Part shown: positions 39,001 through 51,000 of the stretch, piece after piece
Layout: the number at the start of each line of letters is the position of its first letter
Numbering within the stretch: the first letter of the stretch is position 1
NCBI GenBank assembly: GCA_964019135.1
Contig: OZ025248.1
Coordinates: 15,569,574 to 15,633,573 of the forward strand
Length of the DNA stretch: 64,000 nucleotides
Reading direction: 5' to 3'
Origin: Arenicola marina
Lineage: Eukaryota > Annelida > Polychaeta > Arenicolidae
The notes under the pieces: generated by a model
Database searches by the model: none
Told to the model about the DNA's origin: nothing
What the model saw: only the letters and a program-made list of their open reading frames with translations
Position numbers and translations under genes: made by a program

Positions 39001-42000
39001 CAATACTGGCCGATTTGTCAAACCCCTTGTCCTTGTAAATGTCCATGTTTGTCTCAGACGTTTCATTTCTGTACCGGTAACCTACCATATCCGAAGTCAT
39101 TCCCTTCCTATTTTTTATCTTAAGGATGTAGGTGTAATCAGTAATGTGGACCTAACCCAAAACATGTCAAACTTCCCCATTGGTTAGTCCCCTTTATTTT
39201 GAATGGATGGACCGGTGGCATCTCCAATGTAGCCGGGTATCGTTGGGTTTATTTAGATAGTATATGTTTCTCAACAGTCAACCACTAGTTATAGGTTATT
39301 GTTGAGAAGTGTGTTATATAGGCAAAGGCGCCTTCCAATGCAATCCAGTCGACAGTTCACCTCTCGATATTCCCGTGATAAAGTCGCCGTCACGCTGAGG
39401 ACACGTTGGGTAAACGTCGCGTGAAAACTATTCCGCAACCTCTGTGTTGTGTACGTACGCCTTGATGACGTCATTGTGTTGTGTACGTACGCCTCGATGA
39501 CGTTATTGCGTTGTGTACGTGCGCCTTGATGACGTTATTGTGTTGTGTACGTACGCCTCGATGACGTCATTGCGTTGTGTACGTGCGCCTTGATGACGTT
39601 ATTGTGTTGTGTACGTACGCCTCGATGACGTCATTGCGTTGTGTACGTGCGCCTCGATGACGTCATTGTGAAGATCACGTCCGCAATGTGGACGTGCAAA
39701 TAATGTATATCGCATGTTAGATATATCTTAACGCACGCTTTTGTGGTCGAAATACCTTGAATTACCCTGCCAACTCCCATGCTATAGAAGTACAGCTGGA
39801 TACTTACGCTGGGTGCTTTGCCCAATATGTCCGTATGTCTGTACGATGGTCGGACCCCCCCCCCCCTCCCACCTGCTGAGGAAAAGTCTCGGTCACTAGG
39901 TAGGGTGCGCACGCGCATGGATAAGTGCACATTATTTTAGTCGAATTAAGATGGAATGGAATGAAATTTGATTCGAGAAAATTATTGTTTATGTTAATAA
40001 TAATTGTCAAAAGACTCTTGCGACCGTATAAGTTTGTAGAGATCTAGTGTTATGGCTGCACTGACATACTAACTGCCTGTTAGTTACGATGCCACTCACA
40101 TTAATCAGGGTGCTTCACTAGAACTTACACTGGCTCCCCGTGGACAGAAGAACTCAATCAGGGACTCCCAACGTACAGGCGGAAGTCAGTTGTGGGATTT
40201 GTAATAATGCCTCTCCTTCTCAAAACAATGGTCGTAGTTACACTACGCATGTAGAAGTTGTATGCGAAAGTATATACAGATTTGTAATAGATTTATATAT
40301 ACTTTACTCAGTAAAATATGAGGCTGAAATACTTGATCCGTGCGCTTGTATGTTGCATTTCTGGCTAATCGTCCACTTATTATTTGCAATTATGAATGAC
40401 AGTTGAAGAATGGTACAATGATGACGTCATCGTCTTCATGGATGACGTCATGTGCGTGATATTGAATTGCCGTGATCTATAATTAGTATTAACTGGTAAA
40501 CCTGGCAAAATTACAACTGCTGGATTGGAATTTGAAGGTGCCGTATTGATACCTAGTAATTAATGGCCTGACCCATCTCCTAGTGTTGTGGTAGTCGATG
40601 TTACTGTTACCTGTCTTCTCCTGTCATTGACCCTTCCTTCCGTCTTCCTTTTTTTGGTCTATTTTCTGCATTGTATTGAATTTCTTCTCCACCATGTCTA
40701 TGCCTTGTGACCGCGTGTGTGTGGCCGGTTCTGTTGCTATGGTAATGACGGATGCGTTGTCCAATCGCCACGCAGCGTTGTGCACACTCTGAGCAGCTTC
40801 AACTTGTATGAGGATGCCATTCAGGAACCCATCGACGAGTTTGACGATCTCTCCGACGCCATCTCTGACCCGACGACTCAGTGAGTAACCAACGACCGTC
40901 CAGCAGAGCCCAGCCCACGTCATGTAGTCCATACACTGTTCACCGGTCTAATAATAAAGTCACTCTCTATCGCAGTCTACACCACTACGTGTCCGCCATC
41001 GGTAATAATTATAGAGGGCGGGAGTAAGATTCTTTGAACCCGGGTGTTTGGCTTTAAGTAAGGCTTCTGCTCATATATCATCTGCACGCTTACCCCTCCT
41101 CCGGCAACCTTTTTGGCTTTAATCTTATGCACACGGCCTTGGGGTTTGTGTGTCTCGGTCACTGCTCTTTCTGGCTTCCTTTGCCATATGCTTCCGTCTC
41201 CGCTGCTATTCCATGGGTTACTGCTGTGTGGTACATTATTAGAAGGGGCAAAGTCTGTGGGAAGCACACTCCAGGAGACACGTGGCTTCAGCGCGGCCAT
41301 TGTTTCTGATGTCCAATGCGTATTTACTATACATACGGGTGCCTTCGCCGACAGTGCCTATGACGTCACTGACTGTACAATCTCGTCTTAGCATCGCATG
41401 TGATCGGTTCCAAATGTCACGGAGCATGCACCTCTGTCCTCAGTTACTGGCTCAGTTACTGGCACTACTGGTTCTGGTGAAATTCATTTGTCATCCTCAT
41501 TTATTTTATTTTATTTTATTTTATTGAGTTTTAACACGTCTTGCTGGGGAGGGAGGGTGGGGGGGGGGGGGTCCGACTGGAATGGACTGGTTTTAATTTT
41601 CATAGCATTAAGAAATAAACACTCTTCGTCTTTTTCACTTTTTCACTTGTAGCATGACCCTCAAATGATGCATTATGATTTAATATAATTTGGGTGTGGA
41701 TGGGATGAGCAACCGTTCCAGCTCTAACTTTAAAAGGTGCAACTATGTATTTTGTCATTCAGCGTGAATAAGATGAAAAAGTAAAGTAAAGTTGCATAAT
41801 ATTGACGATACATTTTACCTTATGTTCCCTGAACAAATTGCCATGTAATTGAACGGATGTGGTCTAAAATACTATTCGCGTGAACGTGATTGGTAGGTTG
41901 AATGGCGGTTTCTGATTGGTTGCAGGGTTTCAGTAAGTCGGCGCACGTTCGGTCCCGGCAACGTGAACGTGCACGCGTGGTTCGCCGGCAGCCCGCTCCT

Positions 42001-45000
42001 CACAAAATGTATCTGGTCGATGGCCGTCAGCCAACACCAGTTCTACCTGGACAGGAAACAGAGCAAGGTACGTCACTCTGGCTGTAGTGGGCGCGCTTTG
42101 TACGGAGGTAATCGCGATAGAAAGGCCACCCATATAGCGGCGTGGCCGCTGTTATCAAGCGCTCGCAATATAGGAGTAACCGCAATAGAGAGGTGACTGT
42201 TGTTGTGAAATGACCGCAATATAGAAATGACCGCAAGAGAGGTGCCTCGTATAGTGAAGTGACCGTAATAGAGATGTACCTGTTATAGTAACGTGACCGT
42301 AACAGAGGTGCCTGTTCTAGTGAAGTGACCGTAATAACGAGGTGACCGTAATAGAGAGGTGACCGCTCAAAAGAGGGGGCCGTTTTGGGTCCTGTACTAT
42401 TGTCGTCAATGTTTCCACTCCATTGTTGTTGTCTGGCTTCTGTGACATGTTTATGTGCAGCGCTGAATGGATGTCCCGCATGTCTACACTACATGGAATA
42501 CAAAGTAAAAACACAAAAGAAAGACGTTCCCACTGACATCCTCGAAAGGCGTACTGGTCTTTCATTGTCAGACGACAGCAGACGACAGTTTTCACTTAGG
42601 ATTCTCCGTCAGTTCAAATGTCGGTGTATATTTCGAGCCAGTCACGTTTCAGTGATTATGTCTCCGCAGCCTGCGATGACGTCACACACTGCAATGTGCA
42701 TGGACCAGACCATTAATCAAGATATTTTAACGGTCCCTCCCGACTGATAGCTGCTCCCGGTGACAAACACTAGCCGTGACGGTTCAATTTCGTTATTTAT
42801 GGCTTCCTTTTTTTTCCGAGAGACGGTTGTGGTGTTGGACCACCAGATAATGTGTCGTGCTATGCGCCATGTTGAGCACCTCGCGGCCCTGTCAGTCCCT
42901 GTCATGCGGGTAACATCACGACTTTCGACACCATATTCACCATCACATAATCGCGCTCCTAAAAATTAGCCGTTCTCCGGATATTCCGGGAAATAATGGC
43001 CAGGAATAATAGGGCCCAAAGCCTGCCTCCGATGAGTCGTAATAGGCGGGGCTAACGATCGGGACGCGCGTGCTCGGTATGACCCGGATGTCCTCGCCAT
43101 GGCGACGGGACGCGCCGTCTATTGTGGCTACAGTTTCCCTCCCGTCCTAAATGACTCGTTAACCACAGCTTATAATCACCCTAACGAATTTCAAATGGGT
43201 GGTTGGGTTCGTGGCCATTGAATTATCGTCAGAGCACGTGTGACCTGTATGGTAAGTGAGACATGTTCATGGGTGTTCGCCGCGTGGGGCCGCGTCACTT
43301 CTAGAGGTGACTGCCACCCATGTCTGGGCCCATTTCATCCCTTCGTCTCAATGTCCTCCTCGGCCAAGCTTAGTCCAAGTGTGCACAAAACTCCTGTCCA
43401 TCCAGCCTGTCTCCAATCTCGTCGGTAATAGATAATATCTCATCGATAGCAAGTCATCGATAATAATTCGTCGATAATAATTCGTCGATAATATATCGTC
43501 GATAATATATCGTCGATAATATATCGTCGATAATATATCGTCGATAATATCGCATCGATAATATATCGTCGATAATATATCGTCGATAATATATCGTCGA
43601 TAATATCGCATCGATAATATATCGTCGATAATCTCATCGATAGCATGCCATCGAGATTGTCTCATCGATACTATGTCTTCGATAATATCGTATCGATATT
43701 GTTCACTGATACTGTTGGTCGATACTTCCCATCGATACATTCCTTGAGTTTCCCACGGTTGTGGTTGACTATCCCTCCATGCCTCCATCCCGGCAGCCTA
43801 CACCCTGCCGTGCCGCCCGCCAATGAGGAAGGAGAGACCCAGTGACGGACACTTGTCCGGGCCTGAGACAGCGTGGCGGATGAGTTAGGTTTTGTGATAC
43901 GGTGAGGCGGCTGGATAAGGGGGACCTTATCAGTGACGTGACTCGATCGAGTGGAAAATTGTTGTGGAAAAAGTGATGTACCTCCTCCCCCCCCCCCCCC
44001 CCCCCCGTCCACACACCACACCCACCGCTCTCCACATCCCCGGGTCCGGCGTGTACCAGTGAAGTGGGTATAAATCATGGGGTGGGGGGTGGGTTGGGGG
44101 GTGACAACGATGAAGCAGGACGTGGGATAGGGGAAGGGGGTGAATGGGACCCAAGGGTCACTTCTCTTACTCAAGGCTTGTCTAGGCGATATCTGAGTCG
44201 TGGGGAGGGGGGGGGGGGCGGTGATAGGATGGGCCTAGTTTAATCAACTAGGGGGGGGGGCTGAGGGTTAGCTGTAGCTTGGACTCATTTTGATAGATGA
44301 GAGTTTGTCGATAAGTTGAAAGGAATACCGCCCCTCCACGCAGACTCCTCCTCCTCCTCCTTCTCCTCCTACCCCTCCCCCCTCCGCCCACAATCTTTGA
44401 CCGGACCTCCTTACCCGAATAATCTGCACCCCGCCCGGAGCCCCACCCCCAGTCCCCCACCCGTGCTGTTTCCGAGGCCCCCGGGTGGATTGGCGGGTCG
44501 TCAGTCCTTCGCCCACTGCTCGGGGTTCGTGCCTGTCCGGCAACAGTTTTCCTTTCTCCGCGCCGTGATTGCGAGCGCTGCAGTGTGCGTGAGAGACGCC
44601 AGTCCGTGTCAACATGTTAAACAGTTGTTCCATTGCCACGATTGATTTCTGACCGTCAGAGGATTAACCGCTCTATGGGGGGCATGTTCGCCCTGTAGTA
44701 ACCGTCTGTGGTGTCCAACACTGGAGGTAAGCTTCTTGTCTCCTCATGTATACATAAGTAATAAGGGTCAATAATTGGTTTTATTGTTAGTGGTTCTTTG
44801 TTACGCACAAGAAAAATACGTGAGATCGGAATCCAAGAAACTGTGTAGAGATTGATGTCCTGATCTGTAGTGAGGCGTTACAAGCGACGGGGCCTAACAG
44901 GCGTAGCAAGTGACGGGGCGCAACAGGTGTCATGTGATAGGGCGTAACAGGCGTAGCAAGTGACGGGGCGCAACAGGTGTCATGTGATAGAGCGTAACAG

Positions 45001-48000
45001 GCGTAGCAAGTGACCGGGCGCAACAGGTCACGGGGCGTAACAGGCGTAGCAATTGACCGGACGCAACAGGTGCCATGTGGTAGGGCGTGACAGGCGTAGC
45101 ATTTGATCGGGCGCAACAGGTGTCATGTGACTTAGCGCAACAGGTCACACGGCGTGACTACGCGTACCCTGTGTAGCGGCGTGACTACGCGAACCCTGTG
45201 TAGCGGCGTGACTACGCGTACCCTGTGTAGCGGCGTGACTACGCGTACCCTGTGTAGCGGCGTGACTACGCGTACCCTGTGTAGCGGCGTGACTACGCGT
45301 ACCCTGTGTAGCGGCGTGACTACGCGTACCCTGTGTAGCGGCGTGACTACGCGTACCCTGTGTAGCGGCGTGACTACGCGTACCCTGTGTAGCGGCGTGA
45401 CTACGCGTACCCTGTGTAGCGGCGTGACTACGCGTACCCTGTGTAGCGGCGTGACTACGCGTACCCTGTGTAGCGGCGTGACTACGCGTACCCTGTGTAG
45501 CGGCGTGACTACGCGTACCCTGTGTAGCGGCGTGACTACGCGTACCCTGTGTAGCGGCGTGACTACGCGTACCCTGTGTAGCGGCGTGACTACGCGTACC
45601 CTGTGTAGCGGCGTGACTACGCGAACCCTGTGTAGCGGCGTGACTACGCGAACCCTGTGTAGCGGCGTGACTACGCGAACCCTGTGTAGCGGCGTGACTA
45701 CGCGTACCCTGTGTAGCGGCGTGACTACGCGTACCCTGTGTAGCGGCGTGACTACGCGTACCCTGTGTAGCGGCGTGACTACGCGTACCCTGTGTAGCGG
45801 CGTGACTACGCGAACCCTGTGTAGCGGCGTCACTACGCGTACCCTGTGTAGCGGCGTCACTACGCGTACCCTGTGTAGCGGCGTGACTACGCGTACCCTG
45901 TGTAGCGGCGTCACTACGCGTACCCTGTGTAGCGGCGTGACTACGCGTACCCTGTGTAGCGGCGTCACTACGCGTACCCTGTGTAGCGGCGTGACTACGC
46001 GTACCCTGTGTAGCGGCGTGACTACGCGAACCCTGTGTAGCGGCGTGACTACGCGTACCCTGTGTAGCGGCGTCACTACGCGTACCCTGTGTAGCGGCGT
46101 CACTACGCGTACCCTGTGTAGCGGCAAGACTACGCGTACCCTGTGTAGCGGCGTGACTACGCGTACCCTGTGCGTGACTACGCGTACCCTGTGTAGCGGC
46201 GTCACTACGCGTACCCTGTGTAGCGGCGTCACTACGCGTACCCTGTGTAGCGGCGTCACTACGCGTACCCTGTGTAGCGGCGTCACTACGCGTACCCTGT
46301 GTAGCGGCGTGACTACGCGTACCCTGTGTAGCGGCGTCACTACGCGTACCCTGTATAGCGGCGTGACTACGCGTACCCTGTGTAGCGGCGTGACTACGCG
46401 TACCCTGTGTAGCGGCGTGACTACGCGTACCCTGTGTAGCGGCGTCACTACGCGTACCCTGTGTAGCGGCGTCACTACGCGTACCCTGTGTAGCGGCGTC
46501 ACTACGCGTACCCTGTGTAGCGGCGTCACTACGCGTACCCTGTGTAGCGGCGTCACTACGCGTACCCTGTGTAGCGGTTGTAGTTAATGTTTGTCAACGT
46601 TTCGGTTTCAACATGCGACTCAGCAGCGATGTGTATGTCACGGGGATTTGAAGCGGATCTCTCTCTTAAGGGTGGCTATTATGAGGGTGGGTTGCACTTT
46701 CTGTTGATGTTTTCAAAATTCCTTTGGATACGAGTGTGCCACTTAAATGTCACTTTCACTTTCTAATTTGTGAAATTATTTATGAGCGTTGTTACTGGAT
46801 CTCTCGCCCGAACGTTGCGCCTTCGCCCCCTGCCCCCCCCCCCCGCCCCCCACCCACACACACTCTGTATGTATCTCAGTTGTGGGTTAAGTATTGCAAA
46901 CAAAACCTGCCCAAGTGTTGCTCTGACCTCGCCTGGAGTGGGGCATTCCCGCGCGATCACGTCCGGCGAGTCCCGCGTCAGTTTCTACGAGTGAATAATG
47001 GAGTGAGTCAGGGTTGGTATAGCACACCACGGGGCCTCTCCCTACCGCAATCCACCCCACCCCACCCTACCCCACCCCACCGCACTCCAAGGATGACCCC
47101 CCACCCTCGCTGACCCATCCCCCCCCCCTCCCCCCGCCCCCAAGCTGACCCATTTAACTGTATTATTATTAGCAGAAATCATATGTGTCAGATGCCGGTT
47201 TTAGTAAATCGGGAATTTGGTCCTTGGCTCAATATGTAGTATATATCTATATATACAGGCACCGAGGACTGGCAGTATCGTCGTGCTCGGTCGTTACAAG
47301 CAGGTCTCTCACCGTCGCTCCCGACCACGACCTTACTTTAACACCTTTACTAACCCACCCCGCCCAGCGTGCAGGGTGCGACCATGTTGAGGACCCCAGA
47401 GGAAGTTAGAAGTGCTCTCTCGTCACCCTGTCAAGATTTCGGTCTACTATTTTTTTTATCCCCCCCCTGAGGATGTAATAACAGGTGAGTCCAGGGGATA
47501 AGCGAGTGAGGAGAGGACCCTCTTGTGAGCTGTGTGTGTGCGCGCATAACGCCGGTTTCCTCTTCCTGTGTCGGGTTACTTTACTTACGACAAGACCCCC
47601 CCCCCTTCCCCAGGTGTGGGGGTGGTTAGCGTGGACACCGTGTGTGTTTGTCAACGGATATACCTTCATTGTTACCCTAGGGCTGTTCCCAGTGTATGGA
47701 GGGAAAAACCAGACCCATTGACTTTGACCTCTTTTATTTGCCATCGTTTCACTCCGTTTCCCTCCCCCCCCCCCTCGCACATCCCTGACCTTCACCCTGA
47801 AGAAGCACACCATGCGACCTTGACCTGCTGTGTGTCTTATGGTGCGTGGCGTCACTTGACTGTTTTGAAGCAACCTGGGGCGATATGGCTTTGGTTCAAT
47901 GAAGTAGCTTGTGTGAGACCTTGAGCGACCGTGGCCAAGAGGTAGCCTACTAGACTGCAGACCAACAGGTCGCGGGTTCGCACCCCGCCTGGGTGTGAAA

Positions 48001-51000
48001 CCTTTTGATCCTTTCACCTATTGCCTCCTGGTTAAGTTGAGTCCAGGCGTGCGTTAAGTTTCCTAACACACGAATTTGTCCACCCGTCCGTTCAGTGTCA
48101 TCTACGTGGTGGCGAATCGGGAACTGGTCCTGTCAGCACTGTCCTCACGACGGGGACGTAGCCCTGCTCGTGGCCCGTTGACCTCTGCCTTGGGACGCGC
48201 GTTCCTTTGTGTGGCCGCCCCTCCGGGGCCAGGTACCGGCCACCCTCCGCCAAGGCGGCCAAGTTATTTCTTTGCTCTGCGTAACCCAAGCAAATATGGC
48301 GTAGTTTGTCATGTCAAGCATGCCGTGTTCTCGAAATCTGGGCACAAACAAATCGTACACCCCCCCCCCCCCAGCCCCTGTGTCACCGACACGACACCCA
48401 CCCTCCCACCCACCTACATTCATCAGCGCACTCTTCATGCGCCGCTCACGCAGTCAACAAAGGCCCACAGCTATTCACTATATGGCGGCGTGGTATTGTA
48501 GAAATCAGTCGTAACGGGTGTTGACTCAGAGCTAAGCCTCGTCGTCTGCATGCTCCGGGTCGGGGTGAGTCTAGTGGGAGAGGGTGGGGGTGGGGGGTCT
48601 ACCATGGCCGTCACACAGGGACCCCCCACATCCCCAACCCTCCACCCCATCCCACCCCCAACCCTCCACCCCATCCCACCCCCACTACTCCACGACATAC
48701 ATACATGTATACCTTGATGCAGGTGTGTGGCGTAGTTGCCAACCACTCTCGGCTCGGTAGAGGGCGCCGCTCGCACGTGTTGAGCCAGCGCAAACAGACC
48801 TGGAGCCAGCCTTGTGCCCCGAACGCCTGGACGTCCGGCGCAGCGCCTCCTCATTCCCTCTCCCCCCCTCCCCCCCCCCCGATTAACAAACAGTCAAAAG
48901 GTTTTTGCGTGTTTAATCTTAAAACCACGACCCTGGGTTCAGTAGGCTTCTAGTCCGGCTGTGGTCCATCGCTCGGGTGGTCGGTACAGCTAGAGCATCT
49001 GGATTTTGACTTATCCCGGAGCCTATAAAGCCTCAGCCGGAAGTGGCAAACCTGATCCTGATTGCGAATGGCGGCTGACGGATAGATGGATGCATAGCCT
49101 TACCACCCGCCACCTGGATACCAGCGACCCCTATTGTGGAGATTTTAGGTGTTGATAACCTCGAACCCACCCCGCTACCACTTGTGCCTGAGATAGGACC
49201 GCCCCCTACGTGGGGACAGAAATTACTGATTATAAGAGATTGAGGTCCAGCGCCCCCTGTGTGAAGACAAAGAGCGCAGGCAAATGTGCCAGGGTGCCAG
49301 CGCCCCCACTCTGGAGATTACTGGCTATCTAGTGACTTGGCTTGGCGCTGTGGAGCCAAGTCTTGGAGGCTTTAACTCCCAGCCCCTCGAGAGAAATGCA
49401 ATCTCACCCACGGATAACGGACGACCGGGGCGCCGCCTGGCGTACCTGTATGGATATGTAATTATAAACTTTCACCTATAATCTGTGTTGGCCGCTGGCC
49501 TCCCTCCGCTCAGGTGGTGATCGCCGCTAGACGCCGGCAGGGGGCGCTGCCTGACTGACTGATAGATTCACTGACTGACGACTGAGTGACTAGGGGTGTC
49601 CGCGGCCGTGACAACTCTACCCCACCCCTTACCCCGCCCCCAAGCGCCCCCCCCCCCTGTCACGACGCGTCGCAACCTGCTTTCATGGTGACAGCCACAG
49701 TGGTTGGGCTACCCCTGCCCCACTCCACCCCACTCTTCCCCATAACGACTGTTTATGTAGATATGCGGCACACCTGTAGCCGTGTTGTGGTGGCTCAGGC
49801 TGTGTCTGTTGATGTTATTTATCTTACGGGTTAAAGCACCCTCCCTGCTCCTGTCCCCTCCCACCTCTCTCTCCTGTCACTCACCCACCCCTGACAGTCA
49901 CCTGCAGCCCGGATGGTAATGTATGTGTGCCGCCGAGCTGTGTCTCTATCTGTGGCTTTAGGTACGTCACCGCGTGCTTCTCTGATCGGGGGGGGGGTGG
50001 GGGGGTAAAGTTAGTGACGAAGATAACCTTATAATTACGTTACAGACTGTGATTCCCGGACCCCCCCCCCCCCCTCCCTACCTCCCTCCCTGACTAGCAT
50101 ACATTGTCGATGACTGGACTACCCCCCCCCCCCACCACCCCAGCCACCGCCCCCACAGCCACCGCTCCCCCCCCCCACTCCCCTAACTACCACCAGACCT
50201 GGCTGAGGCCGTTGCTCGCCTGTCGCCCCAGCACAGACACTCACGGAGAGAGACACACAGATACACACTCAGATAGAGGTACAAACAGCGGCGGCACAGA
50301 TCTGAGAGGATTCCGGCACGCTGTCACTTCTCATCACATCTCGTCATATTTTGGTGTCCCGCCCGCCGGCTTTTTGCGATAGTTTGCCGAGGTCCCTGGA
50401 CCCCATGAACTAGCCGGCGGCCGGCTGTCGGAGCGTCAGCTGTTACTGGGGGAGAGACCGTCGGGGTCGACCCGGGGGTCGGTTCTCTGGGCTCAGTCCT
50501 CTGTCCTCAGTCCCGACTCCACATTGAGAATAGTGCTACGACCAGAACGGAAAGGTTTACTGAAAGCCAACCTGTGTAGCTGGGGTGAAGATCCGCGGGG
50601 AAATTGACGCGATTTTGGAGCACATAGTAAATGATAAACTTTTGACTAGAGCGCAAATTCTGGATCCCGCATATTCTGGATCCCGCATCTCTGGATCAGA
50701 AGAAAACTGGGAATGCAGAGAGATTATAGAGCACAACATTGTAAAACTACCCCCGCATTCTCGATAAAGTGTTTCCCGTTAGCGTGACTGTTTTTACTGT
50801 TGCATAACGGCCGGACTGTCCTGGATCGCGTCGCCATCCGAGGCATTCTGCTCCAGGTGCTTTTTGTTGTCAATTCTGGATTACATTAACGAGCGTCGTT
50901 TCCTCGTCTCGCTTTTGGATTTGGCTTAGGCTGGTGGCGCCCTCGCTCGGGAAAACACCGCGACGAGATTGAACACGGGACGCCGCTTGTACTATTACAT

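Noticed and set aside
43348-43788. Minus-strand open frame rich in Tyr/Ile/Asp
   Set aside because: Generated by the 14-bp AT-rich array.
45132-46587. Open frames of about 475 codons on both strands
   Set aside because: The 27-bp period is divisible by three and the unit lacks stops, so the frames are produced by the repeat itself.
47925-47996. Functional tRNA-Cys gene
   Set aside because: Acceptor stem halves do not pair and the B box has a mismatch; treated as a tRNA-derived repeat.
48076-48501. 141-codon plus-strand frame
   Set aside because: Starts exon-like but becomes low-complexity and crosses a C tract; no motif and no phase-compatible neighbours.
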